DNA of 64,000 nucleotides, taken from NCBI GenBank assembly GCA_002914845.1, contig JXTC01000246.1, positions 184,254 through 248,253 of the forward strand, read 5' to 3'. The position numbers were made by a program, and so were the translations under genes. Positions within the stretch are counted from its first letter, which is position 1. The number at the start of each line of letters is the position of its first letter. This DNA comes from Trema orientale. Taxonomy: Eukaryota; Streptophyta; Magnoliopsida; Rosales; Cannabaceae. The notes below the pieces were generated by a model. That model was given only the letters and a program-made list of their open reading frames with translations. It searched no databases and was not told the origin of the DNA. Of this stretch, positions 13,004 through 27,159 are shown one piece after another.

Positions 13004-13491
13004 ATAATAACAAAAATATCCCTTGGATTTTGATAAAATACTTAATTTATTCTTTTAGCTTTCAAAAATAACAAATATTATACCCTCAAATTAGTAAATC
13101 AGTATATATTTCATCCACATGCCTAATTTAGTCAAAATTAAGTAAAACTCCTTTTTGAAATGACCAAAATAACTTTACCAAACACAATTAGAAAATGACA
13201 AAATTTCTTTAAAAAAGATTATTATAGGACTATTTTTACTAAATCTTCTTATTCTTACTCATTTTTTTTTTGCTTCCACCACTAATATTTGTCGTGTTTT
13301 TGGTTTTATTTGCTTGTTTATAATTTTGGAGTAAAAGTAATTTTGTCTTTTTATATATCAATTTCGATCAAATTAGACGTAACGGTGACATTTATATTGA
13401 TTTACTTATCGGAGGAGACAATTTTATTATTTATGAAAAACGAAAGGATAAATTGGCATTTTATCAACGTCCAGGGATACTTTTGTTCTAG
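13004..13491. mobile_element. DNA element with about 50-bp terminal inverted repeats
   Basis: The left end (13004-13060: AACAAAAATATCCCTTGG, TTGATAAAATAC, AATTTATTCTTT) matches the reverse complement of the right end (13440-13491: AACAAAAGTATCCCTGG, TTGATAAAATGC, AATTTATCCTTT). The total length is about 490 bp with no transposase frame. The flanks TCTAAAAGG and TCTAGAAAG might be a decayed 9-bp target duplication. It lies about 350 bp upstream of the dehydrin promoter boxes. Confidence 0.6.
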
Positions 13492-13844
13492 AAAGAAAGT
13501 GTTCCTATGAATCTAGTACTATCCTCGAAAATTACTCGGCATACCTGTTTTTTTTTTTTTTTTTAAATTTTTTTTATTTCCCCTGTTTTTGCTTGATCCT
13601 TTTTCTCAATCCCCTTTGTGCTTAATGAAAATGTAAAATTTCGTATCCCAACAAAATGGGCTTGTGGAACGCTACCTCGCTAACCATAGAGTAGTGACTT
13701 GAATCATAACGTAAAATTCTCAAGTCATGGAGTACAAAAGCTTTTCACTCATATAGCTAGTCAAATTTATCTACGCGTACATACAAACTCCCAGCTGAGA
13801 AGTGCTTATCTAGTATCTATATGTTTATCCAACAATATTACCTA

Positions 13845-13915
13845 ACACGTGTGCACTATCTGGTCTAACGTGGCATCCCCACGGTGGCTTCACCTGCACC
13901 CCCGCAATGACACGT
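13845..13915 (+). promoter_or_regulatory. ABRE/G-box cluster of the dehydrin promoter
   Basis: ACACGTGT lies at 13845-13852 (a palindromic G-box, CACGTG at 13846-13851). ACGTGGC lies at 13868-13874 and is an exact ABA-response element core. GACACGT follows at about 13909. Paired ABREs are the usual basis of ABA and drought induction in dehydrin promoters (established knowledge). Spacing to the TATA box is about 130-150 bp. Confidence 0.75.
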
Positions 13916-13993
13916 TTGATGTAAACGCTTAACATGCATGAAAACACTCTCTCTCATCCACCGTCACGCCCTTTTAAAGGGTATATTCTAGTA

Positions 13994-14004
13994 CTTATAT
14001 ATAC
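13994..14004 (+). promoter_or_regulatory. TATA box of the dehydrin gene
   Basis: CTTATATATACTT lies about 60 bases before the start codon. Transcription would therefore begin near 14025-14035, giving a short purine-rich leader. Confidence 0.65.
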
Positions 14005-14059
14005 TTCCCCTTCTTCAAGCTCTGCTCAAAACCGAGAAGAAGAGAAAAAAAACGAAAAT

Positions 14060-14864
14060 ATGGCCGACTTACGTGACGAGTACGGTAACCCAATCCAGCT
14101 GACGGACGAGCATGGAAACCCGGTTCGTCTTACGGATGAGCACGGCAACCCCATGCACCTCACCGGTGTCGCCGTCACCCCCGAGACCGGCACCGAGTTT
14201 ACCAAGAGTACTACTAGTGCTACTGATGAGCCCGGGCCCGTGGTTAGTCCCGAGGAGCAACGGCAAGTGGATCAGGAGGAGAAGCGGCGTGAGGAGCAAG
14301 AGCAGCGACAGCGAGTGGAGGCGGAGGCGGAGGCGGAGGCGGAGGAGGAGGAGAAGCGGCGCGAGGGCGAGGGCGAGGGCGAGGGCGAGGGTGCTCGGCG
14401 TTCTAGCAGCTCAAGCTCTGGCTCGGTTAGAACCACTAGTCATAAATTTTGCACTATATGTCATAATTAATATGATTGTTATTTGGTGTTTTTTTTTTTT
14501 TTTTTTTTTTGAGTAATAATTTTGTAAATATTGTCCGATCGAGTTGGAGCTAGTTGATTTCTTTTATTTCAAACTCCTTATAAATTAGGTTGATAGGATA
14601 GTCCAAATAAGCTTATTCGGCTTTTAGTGGTTTTTTAGGTGTCAAAATTTTTAATTAAGTTTCATATAAGATCTAGATATAGGGATGGACGGTGGTCGGT
14701 TAGTTATTTATTAGTTTCGAAGGTAGATAAGATAATATATATACACACATATCATGTATCTATATATCTAGGGACATCAATTTTTCACCTAAAATATTTT
14801 GGACGAAATGATGTCGTGGAGCTTTTAATCATTAGTTAAAATAGTGTGGTCTCACCTGAAATTG

Positions 14865-14897
<33 letters not shown>

Positions 14898-15394
14898 TAG
14901 TGTGTCATGTGTATATTAAATTTTTAATAATTAGGTTACTAATTTTGAGATTTGATTATGATATAATTCTAACGTTTTGTTTATCTCTTGTAACCAAGAC
15001 TGTCGAATCTTTTTTGTGTTATATATTATAATATATATTTGGTTATGATTTTGTTAAATATTATTTGTATGTGCAAGTATAAAATATATAGTTGAATTAA
15101 TTAATGGTGTGATGGTGATTGTAGTCGTCTGAGGATGATGGACAAGGTGGGAGAAGGAAGAAGAAAGGATTGGGGACAAAAATAAAGGAGAAGCTGATTG
15201 GTTCTGGGAAGCACAAGCACGAGGAGACCGAGACCACGGCCACTACTACTACTACTACCACTAGTCATGAACCCACTCAAGATCCTCAACATGAACACCA
15301 TGAAAAGAAAAGCGTCATGGAAAAGATCAAGGAAAAGCTTCCTGGCCACCATTCCCACTCCCACAACCACAACAACCAAGCCCAAACAAGTTAA
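14060..15394 (+). CDS. Y3SK2-type dehydrin (LEA group 2)
   Basis: Exons are 14060-14425 and 15125-15394. The single intron is phase 0 and sits inside the serine tract, the usual place for YSK dehydrins. The protein has 211 residues. Three Y-segments are present (DEYGNP at 6-11, DEHGNP at 16-21 and 26-31). An S-segment ([13 protein letters not shown]) is followed by RRKKKG. Two K-segments are seen: [14 protein letters not shown] (135-148) and [15 protein letters not shown] (182-196). The tail is His/Asn-rich. Dehydrins are disordered proteins that protect membranes and enzymes during drying or cold; the S-segment is a phosphorylation site linked to nuclear targeting. An odd feature is a highly charged Glu/Arg/Gln stretch between the Y and S segments, with [12 protein letters not shown] and [10 protein letters not shown] runs encoded by GAGGCG- and GAGGGC-type hexamer repeats. 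The upstream in-frame ATG at 13934 lies before the TATA box and is not used here. Confidence 0.95.
14864..14892. repeat. AT microsatellite in dehydrin intron
   Basis: About 14 AT dinucleotides within the single intron. A long T run also lies at 14489-14510 of the same intron. Confidence 0.9.
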
Positions 15395-15424
15395 TCAACC
15401 ACAAATGGCCGGTTGTTAAATTTG

Positions 15425-18230
15425 TGATGCATGTGTCTATATATAAATAATTTGTACGGTGTCACAGTGATCATTTGGGTTTAGTTTGGAGTGTCAATGT
15501 GTGATGTGCTCTTATCTTTTATGTGTACGTTTTGTTAATTTGTTGTTTTAAATGTATCTTTTAATGCTTATCACAAATTAAGAATAAAGATATTGGGGTT
15601 TGTTTATAAAATTAGATGAATGTTCAATGTTGAGCGTAGTTTCCAACAAAAATTAGTAACATTGAGCAGCCATTATCCGGTATATTTGCTTGGTTTGGTC
15701 GAATATTAGCTTGTGGCCACTTTTCGAGTTGTGCTTGGAACACTATTCGGACTAATGTACCATGCATTTTGAATCACATTCTTTTGTTTGAGAGAATTAA
15801 ATAATTACATATTTATTTCAAAGTAGGGTCAGTCGGTACTCTTGGAACAAAAAATATATTACCAAATGATGTACATGTGAATAAAAAATATATTATCAAA
15901 TAATGTGTAAATTAACTTTATTAATTTAGAGAAATTCTAGTGTGGTAGGGGCAAAATTCTTTCATTGTGTTGTTAAAAGTTAATGGAGAGTTCTACGATA
16001 AGGAACGAAAGACCTTCCCTAACATCATGGGAAGTGAAAGCTAGGCAACAATTCAGGCACGTAAATATATTTCTACAATCTTTTATTGTAACAGTCGTTT
16101 ATGGCGTTAAATGAGGCGCAGTTTATTTATTTATTTATTTTTTGAATCAAAATGTGACTTACTTTAAAAGAAGAAAAGAGAACTGAAAGCTGAAAGGTAA
16201 GGATTGTTTGCACATTTGTCCCTTGACTTTCTCATTTATGAGTATTTGGTCTTTCAACTTTTAATTTTGACAATAAAGTCTAAACTTTTATTATATTAGC
16301 AAAAGCATCAAAATTGAACACAACAAATTTTTGACAGACTAGCACATGAAGGTACCGTGAGCACATTGCAAAAGATTCAAAGGAGGGGGGAAAAAAAAAG
16401 CCCAAAAGAATAATAACTGAAAAATACATATGAAGATTTTTGTTCTTGCTAGCAAGAACCATAAAACAAAATCCCCAACCAAATAACCCAGAATAATTTT
16501 TTTAAAATTAGACCACGAAACTTTTGAACAAAACTATGGGTTTTGAAGTCCATATTAAAACTTTGATGTTGACATAAATATAAAAATGGACCAGATTGAA
16601 TATTATAAATCTATAACCTCTTAAACATAAAGAGGAATTGAACTTCACTAATCCAAAATTAAATCTTACCAGGAAAAAGTAGATGAACTTGACTAGCCGA
16701 AGTCAATAATTTAAGATGCGTAGAAAATTAAAACATTACTTGTTTGACTTCAATATTTATATTACTCTAATATATACATACTTTAATTATATGCCGACAA
16801 AAATAACAGAATTGGCTCATTAATGTCACTATTAATTTGAATCCACAAATGACTAATTAAAAGAAAATCCCATCAAACTAAGACATTTAGTTCATAAAAG
16901 ATTAGTGGAATTTGACTTGAAGATGCTCTACTTCGATGCTCTTCTTCTTCTTTGTCTCTATAGTTGCTGTGAGTGGAAAGGGGAAGCCTCCACCGCCAGC
17001 AACGCTCTCAGAAATGCCATTTACTTTGACAAATAGTCCTATTTTCCTTTCTTTTAGTTAATTGGGCTTGATTGGTTAGATTATAGGTGTTACTTGAGGA
17101 GGTAAAAAAAAAAGCCACACTTAACAGTGTAAACAGAAAAGTTACAGAAGTTGACTTCTATATTTGCTACGTGGTGAAACTATATCATTTTATTTATTTC
17201 CCTAATGCTAGGGAAGTTTTTTGTTTCTCTAGTCTAGAATTCCCCGAAATTATATTTCTATGTAAGTTTTTGTTGCAAAAAAGTCGGGAGTGTTCCTAAT
17301 ATTGTTCATGTCATTTGTCATTACTTCGTCCACGTTTAAATTAGAAAATGACAAAAACGTGTCTATATGAACAATTCAATGATTCATCAAAGAATTGCTT
17401 GAACCTTCGTTATTACAGTTTTTGAAGCATAATCGCTACTTCTTCTGTTATTAAATAAATAAATTAAAAAAAAAAAGTTTTAGAATGTAAAACATGTATA
17501 GAGATTGTATTCAGAATTAAATAAGGTATTTCATTCGCATGTTACATGAACTGAAAAAAATTATTGATTCTCTATGACGTAAAAATTGATATTACTTTAC
17601 TTTTATGTTTACATTGTAACAAAAGAATGCCATAGGTTGTTCAAAACTGAAACAAAAATATAAAAATTCCAGAGTGATAGAATGAGACTAATTGGTTCCG
17701 GATAAAAATGAAAACAAACCACTAATTAAAGGCTTCTTTGCAAAAGGGCCTATTTTAAATAGTCCCTCTAGTTCCCTTTTTAATAATATTATTGCGAAAC
17801 TAGTCTTCTTAGTTTATAAACTTATTTCAAGGACTAGAAGACCCCCCCTTGTCGAATACAACTTGACACTGATAAATAATACTAAACAATACTTGACAAT
17901 ATTGTGGTTGGATGACGATATTGATGTGCTCGAGCCTCGATGCATGAGTTGGGCATAAAAATAATAGGGTAATTAGTGGTCGTAGACATATCAGCGATTA
18001 TTTTACAGCTTAAAATGCTAGGCTTCTAAACTAAAATTGCTAAATGGCAAAATTGACCATTAATTTAGCAAATTTTCCTGAATAGTAAATTTTTGTTTAT
18101 TGTTGGAACTTCAAACGACATGTAGTTCTTTCATTTACAAGTTGCTAAGTTACAACTATCAGACAACCCACGTCATTTCTAATCATAATAAGGTTGTCGT
18201 TTTAAACGTGTCGTTTGTATTAGTTTATGT
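15425..18230. other. Intergenic, no gene supported
   Basis: The dehydrin 3' untranslated region probably extends to about 15600. The remainder is AT-rich. A GC-richer patch at 16925-17010 (CTCTTCTTCTTC, then CCTCCACCGCCAGC) looks like a remnant of some transcribed sequence but gives no supported frame. The last about 100 bases form the promoter and leader of the next gene and contain a CA/CT-rich leader (18298-18325). Confidence 0.45.
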
Positions 18231-18332
18231 CGTTTCTCTTCCCATGTACCTGCCGTCTCTCTTCTCAGGAAAAGCTACACAGTACGCAGTGCCGTAGACA
18301 CACACACACTCAGACTCTCTCTCCCCTCCGCC

Positions 18333-21300
18333 ATGCTCACGCGGTGCCTCTCTCAGACGACGACCCCAACAGTCCGATACTTCCCCAACATTTCTTCTCC
18401 AGCTTCCATTGGCGTTTGCAGAGCTTCAGCTCTCAGTTTCTCCCATACCAGAGGGGGCTTCCGTCTCCCCTCGCTCACTCCGCGACCCAACTTCTCCATG
18501 TCCTGCGACTCCAAGCTCTCAAATGGCGTCGGAGCCCTTTCTCAGGGTCTTGATGTTATTCAAGAACTCGATCGCTTCGTTGAGGTCGCCAACGCGGCCG
18601 CTGACGCCTCCGGGGTTGTGCTTCGCAAGTACTTCCGCAGCAAGTTCGAGATTCTCGATAAGGAAGATTTGAGTAAGTTTCTGTTTGGTTGCTGAGAAAG
18701 TGGAATGTGGAAATTTGGTATGTATGGTCAAATGGGTCTGCGAATTTATCTTCAATTTGAGTCAAACGATAACTAAATGAGCTGTTTACTGCAAATCCAG
18801 TGGTTAAGTACTGTTTTCTTTGTAGGCTTTGTTTGGTTGCCGAGAAAGTAGAATGTAGACATTTCGTTTGAATGCTCAAAAGGGTCTGAGAATTTCTCTT
18901 CAATTTGAGTCAAATGATGATAAAATGATAACCGTGTGATCTTTTTATTTATTTATTTATTTATTTTTGGGTGGTGCAAAAAGGAGAAAGCTTTGTTTGA
19001 GGGAGTTGGAAAGGATGATCTTTTGGTGCAAATCCTCTGGATTGAGTTTTGTTTTCGTCTGTAGGCTCTGTTTGGTTACTAGGAATTTCTCTTCAATTTG
19101 AGCTGAAAGGAGAAAGCTTGATTCGAGTGAGTTGGATAAGATGAGGTTTTGGATGCAAAACTTTTGAATTGAACTGTCAGCATCCAATTTGGTTCTGGGA
19201 AAATGCAAGACGAAAAAAAGCAGTGTTTATGTTATGAACTTTTTAGCTTGTTTTCTTTTCTGATATTTTTTGGGTCTCATATGAGTAATGAAACAGATTG
19301 ATGTAGCGATTGACTTGAAGTTACAGGTTTTGGTTTGGCTTCCTTGAGTGCTAACATGCTCTATATAGGGAATGTGAAAATTGAGAAGAACATAAAGCTA
19401 AAGTAAGATCATTGTATTTTTGAGAGAATATACGCGAGTTAAATGGGTTTAGTAGGAATTGTATTTTTGAGAGAATATACGCGAGTTAAATGGGTTTAGT
19501 AGGAACTATAGTTCCATTTGATTCCTGGTTAAACTGAGAAAATAGGGGGCGGATAGATTTTTTACTTTCTATATGTTTTGTACTTAACTGCTTCAAAATC
19601 GAGGTCAATCACATTGTTCAAATGAAATTTCTTTTTTCTAAGTGGGTTTAGTGTCTTATCAGATGTTCTATTTGGTTTATTGCAGGTCCTGTCACTATTG
19701 CAGATCAAACAGCAGAGGAATCTATGGTACCTATTATTTTGGAAAATTTTCCTTCTCATGCTATGTAAGTAATGCTTGTGAAATTGATACTTTTTACTTG
19801 GTATTTATTCGGCAAGACATTGTGGGAACCACCCTTCCAATTTAAGGTTGTTTTATATACTAACTGTGACATAATTTGGCTATTTTAGGTCCTAGCCACG
19901 TTCGAGTTTTTGTGCCGATATTGTTTTGGTCCTTATACCTATCTCATACTAGTCATGATTTTTGGTCCTATTCCCTCCTAGATTTCCTGTTGCAACCAAA
20001 TGTAGACACAAGTGAAATATTGAAGTGTCTGAATGTTGAATGTTATATGTAAAATCATCAAGTTTCATTTTTCAGTTGTTATTGCTGAAAGTATTGATGG
20101 AGTTGGAATTGCAGTTTCGGTGAAGAGAAGGGATGGAGGTGCAGAGAGAAGGACGCAGAGTATGTATGGGTTTTGGATCCAATAGATGGGACAAAGAGTT
20201 TTATAACTGGTAAATATATACCGTGTCTTCTTAAATTGTTTGTGCCTGGCCTAAACTCGATAAAATTCCATATCATTGAATCTACACTTTTAAATGTTTC
20301 AGGAAAACCTGTCTTTGGTACTCTCATTGCTCTGCTACACAAGGGTAAACCGGTAAGAATCACCTGCTACCTGGTTGTATGCACAAAATGAATAATAATG
20401 TATTTTCACAGTGAATAATGGGATTGAGGGATATGTTTTAACAAAAAGGAAGATGTGATAATTAATCCATAGAAATGACAAACAAATTTTTATTTCTATT
20501 ATCTCAAATTTCTGTAAAAAGATGCCGAAGTGTACGAAGAAGAAGGTAAATGGCAAGATTGCTTTAGTCAGTAACCAGTCTCTGGTTCATATACATGCTA
20601 ACCAGTATCATTAGGTAGTTCACTATTTCCGTTGTGTTCACCATTCTGGAAGTAAAAGATCTAAACTCTGACCTCCATTTTATGAGAGGACAGTAGCAAA
20701 CAAAGTTTAAAAAGTCTGAATAGCTGCATAAAGTTTGCTTCAACTTATGAACTTGTATGTTTCTTTTAGTAATGATAGGTTTCTTTTTTGTCCCTCCAGA
20801 TTCTTGGCATAATTGATCAGCCTGTTTTAAGGGAAAGATGGATTGGGATAAGTGGGAGAAAAACTACACTAAATGGACAAGAAGTGTCGACACGCTCTTG
20901 CGCAAATCTGTCACAAGCATATCTGTATGTTTTGCTCTTCTCTCTCCAAAATTGCTCTCTTTAAAACTAGAGGTTGTAATGCATAAAGTGATCATTATTT
21001 CCAAGGTTGGCAACTTGATGGAAAGAAAGTGTAACACTGACCTGATTTCCAAGGTTGGCAACTTGATGGCAAGAAAGTGTGACACTGACCTATAGATTCA
21101 GTGATTCATGGATTAACCTGGTTTACTTTCTCATCTTCTTTCCCTTTTCCCTGATTATAGGTACACTACAAGTCCTCATCTATTCGATGAAAAGGCAAAA
21201 GAAGCATTTACTCGTGTGAGAAATAAGGTAATGAAAGGCAAAAGAACCTTTTATTTGTGTGCTAGAAATTAGGTCTGTCTGTGTTTTCTTTTTGAAGGAA

Positions 21301-22511
21301 GAGGTGTCCTGGTTTTAAGCAGCAGTATTAGGAAATATTCCGATACAATCTTGCTGTAATTGATCTGTTGTTATATGTCTCTCATACAAAATTAAGTACC
21401 AGACTCCGAAAGTAAGTTTCCTGGACAACTGCAAACAAAACACGTACACACTCAAACATGACTGCCTTGTTAGATTGCCTTGAAGTTTTTATTGAATTGT
21501 TGTCTTCTACTCAAAGCTTCATTTTCTCATTACTTCTGTCATGTACAGGTAAAAGTACCATTATATGGATGTGACTGCTATGCTTATGCCCTTTTGGCAT
21601 CTGGACATGTGGATCTTGTTGTTGAATCCGGTCTCAAGGTAAGCCGGTGTAAATTGGATTGTTGATATGACAAACACATTTTGACTTACCCTGGAAATGT
21701 TTGCCACTAGCTTTCAGCCCATACAGGACAAGGGCAAACTTTACAGGAATAATTGTCGTGCATGACTCAAGTTTCATATTCTTACCTTCATTTTTACTCT
21801 TCTTTTTTTAATTGAAGCTATAGCTGAATTGGATAAATGTTTCCTAATATTTGCTGAAAAGTAGATTTCCTTCAGTTGTAGCGGCAAGAATAACATTTTT
21901 TGCAATTATATGCCTTCAGGGTGCCATGGATTGGATAACTTACGTAAACATGCAATATACCTCTAGTTTCAGGCTGTAGTCATATGTACAAAAAAGAAAA
22001 GCCATTGAATGGGCTTCTTTGTTACTTATAATAATAATGGTCTTAATGCTCAGTGATACGGGCCTTCTAGTGAAAGATCCTTTCCTTCTATTAAGTTAAA
22101 GGGAAGTGAAAAAGACTTGATATAATCATGTTGCACTATTCTTCTTTTCAGCCATACGATTTTCTTGCACTCATACCGGTGATCGAAGGTGCCGGAGGTG
22201 TCATAACTGATTGGAAAGGAGAACAGCTTCATTGGGAGGCTTCTCCAAACTCGAGTGCAACAAGTATGCATACTTCAGAGTGAACTTAATTCGTTTTAAC
22301 TCGACTTTATCTCGTCATTTACCTTATTTAGATACATTGCTGAACTGAATCGTACATTTTACAGAAATTATGAACCACTGTTAGGTATTCGACTGTATTT
22401 TACATAAGCTGATCGATCACTTTGTTGGTTCAATTTTCAGCTTTTAACATAGTGGCAGCTGGGGATCGACAGATTCACCAGCGAGCTCTGGAGACGCTAC
22501 AGTGGCAATGA
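18333..22511 (+). CDS. HISN7: Histidinol-phosphate phosphatase, IMPL2/HISN7 type (plastid)
   Basis: Nine exons: 18333-18672, 19686-19764, 20115-20209, 20303-20352, 20800-20924, 21161-21227, 21549-21638, 22152-22263 and 22441-22511. All phases close and give 342 residues, near the usual size of plant IMPL2. The family removes phosphate from L-histidinol phosphate in histidine synthesis (established for Arabidopsis IMPL2). Visible motifs of the inositol-monophosphatase fold are DQTAEE, GEE (142-144, metal ligands), WVLDPIDGTKSF (158-169) and the late metal motif PYDFLALIPVIEGAGG with Asp285. The first about 55 residues are Ser/Thr/Arg-rich and poor in acids, as expected for a plastid transit peptide. 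The ATG at 18333 is chosen because it includes this leader. A bona fide inositol monophosphatase is less likely. The gene is convergent with RPT4, with about 1.3 kb between stop codons. Confidence 0.93.
18690..18922. repeat. Diverged direct repeat in IMPL2 intron 1
   Basis: A segment at about 18688-18770 (GGTTGCTGAGAAAGTGGAAT through CAATTTGAGTCAAACGAT) recurs at about 18835-18922 with about 80-85 percent identity by eye. A third weak copy (TCTTCAATTTGAG) lies at 19087. This is local duplication within the intron. Confidence 0.7.
19412..19507. repeat. 48-bp perfect tandem duplication in IMPL2 intron 1
   Basis: GTATTTTTGAGAGAATATAC and the following bases to GTTTAGTAGGAA occur twice in direct succession with no visible differences, indicating a very recent slippage or duplication event. 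Confidence 0.9.
20997..21093. repeat. 48-bp tandem duplication in IMPL2 intron 5
   Basis: ATTTCCAAGGTTGGCAACTT through CACTGACCT is repeated back to back with about two substitutions. It does not touch the splice sites of exons 5 or 6. Confidence 0.9.
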
Positions 22512-22914
22512 CGTTTAAAGTGAGCCAGAATACAATTCTTTAGCCTCTTTTCATGTAGCAATACTTGGAACAAGAGTCCAAATAATTGTATATGTTGTTG
22601 GGAAGCAGAGTGCAGTGCTGTCTCTTTCCAACTAGTCATATTTTCAGTAAAAAAAAAAAAAAAAAAGAAAAAAAAGAAAAAAATGGGAATTAAAATAGCA
22701 CTTTCCCTAAGAACACCACATTCCTAACATCATTTGCTGTTGCACAAAATTAACATCCCTATGTATTCGGTTATAAGAGGTATGCTACCATGTAACAAAT
22801 TGCACTTTCCTTAAAGCACGTCTAGCGCTTGCAAAACATCAACATTTTCAGAAGCCAAGAGGGTGAAAGAAATAATTATGAGATGGATGGTTACTTGTAG
22901 CATTCAACTTAGGT
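22512..22914. other. 3' region of IMPL2
   Basis: Probable 3' untranslated region to about 22650, ending near an A-rich run (22649-22683). No further gene seen. Confidence 0.5.
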
Positions 22915-23215
22915 TCCGTTTGCTATCCGGAAAATTTTTTTCCTAAAGCTTTATAATACTTGTAGCATTCAACTATAGGCTCTGTTTGAAATCTGGAAAA
23001 ATATTTTTCCTAAAGATTTATAAATTTTTATTTTGACATTTTTAAATTTATTAATTAATGTGTCGACATTCAATATATACTAAAATATAACATCAAATCA
23101 AATTCTTATTCTTTTTGAAAAAAATTTATCATTTTTTGTTACAATCTAAACAAGAAAAAATAAAATCTCAATTTTTTTCTTATTTCTTTCCAAAAATCCA
23201 AGTTCCAAACAAATT
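22915..23215. mobile_element. Probable MITE with duplicated end
   Basis: The left part has two tandem copies (about 66 bp each) of CTTGTAGCATTCAACT followed by GGTTCCGTTTGCTATCCGG or GGCTCTGTTTGAAATCTGG. The right end, reverse complemented, reads TTTGTTTGGAACTTGGATTT and so resembles the left terminus. The boundaries are approximate. Confidence 0.4.
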
Positions 23216-23238
23216 AGATAAGTGGGAGAAATAAAAAA

Positions 23239-23410
23239 GGGGAGGGCTACAGTAGGGGCGCCCCTACGTAGGACCACCCTTTATACACCATTTGATAGGA
23301 ATCTGTGGGGAATAACGGGAATCTGTGAAGAATCTATTTATACACGAATTCCCATCAAACGGTGTATAGACAAGACCCTACGCAGAGACGCCCCTACCGT
23401 AGACGCGCCC
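23239..23410. mobile_element. Foldback MITE copy 2 (same family as 3985-4154)
   Basis: CTACAGTAGGGGCGCCCCTA, then CACCATTTGAT, a central GAATCTGTGGGGAAT region, then CATCAAACGGTGTATAGAC and GACGCCCCTACCGTAGACGC. Long self-complementarity and sequence match the first copy. The centre is about 20 bp longer. Flanking target duplication is not clear because the sequence outside is A-rich. Confidence 0.75.
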
Positions 23411-23815
23411 AAAAAAAATCATCAGAAAAAAAAACTCATCAGTTTGGATGTGTTGGAAATTTAACATTGATAAACGTGTACTACGACTCAGTGGCGCATA
23501 TTTTTAAAACTTTTCATTGTGATGTCGATCAGCCTCTTCAAATTTTAAAAAAAAAAAAAATATTTAATTAGAAATGAGAAAACACAACTGGGATCTTGAC
23601 AATTTATGTAGCTTAACCACAATGATAACCATAAAGAGAAAATTGTGAAATGTTTATCCATGAATAAAACCACGATTTTGTGGCACATTTGTGGAAGAAA
23701 ATGTATTGCATCACCACCATCTCCGTCTTCTGGTTGTAAAAAGAATGGGGAATCAAACTGCCACCGATTAGAGTTCCACTTTTCGATCAATTTTTCTGCG
23801 GATAAAACTTCGGTT

Positions 23816-27030
<3,215 letters not shown>

Positions 27031-27159
27031 CGGGATCGGAAATTGGGAAGAAAGGGAAAGGCCGAATTGGGGGAGAAAAGGAAAGCTCTGAAAGCTGAGG
27101 AGAGTAGAAAGCAAAGCCAAACACTTCTCCCAAACGATAATGCTAATGCCAATTAATTA

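Noticed and set aside
14069-14299. Minus-strand frame and an alternative plus-strand frame (14112-14516) over the dehydrin
   Set aside because: Low-complexity shadows of the repetitive dehydrin exon. The dehydrin frame has unmistakable Y, S and K segments.
15101-15385. Minus-strand 94-codon frame
   Set aside because: Antisense of dehydrin exon 2, composed of Val/Leu runs from the Thr/His repeats.
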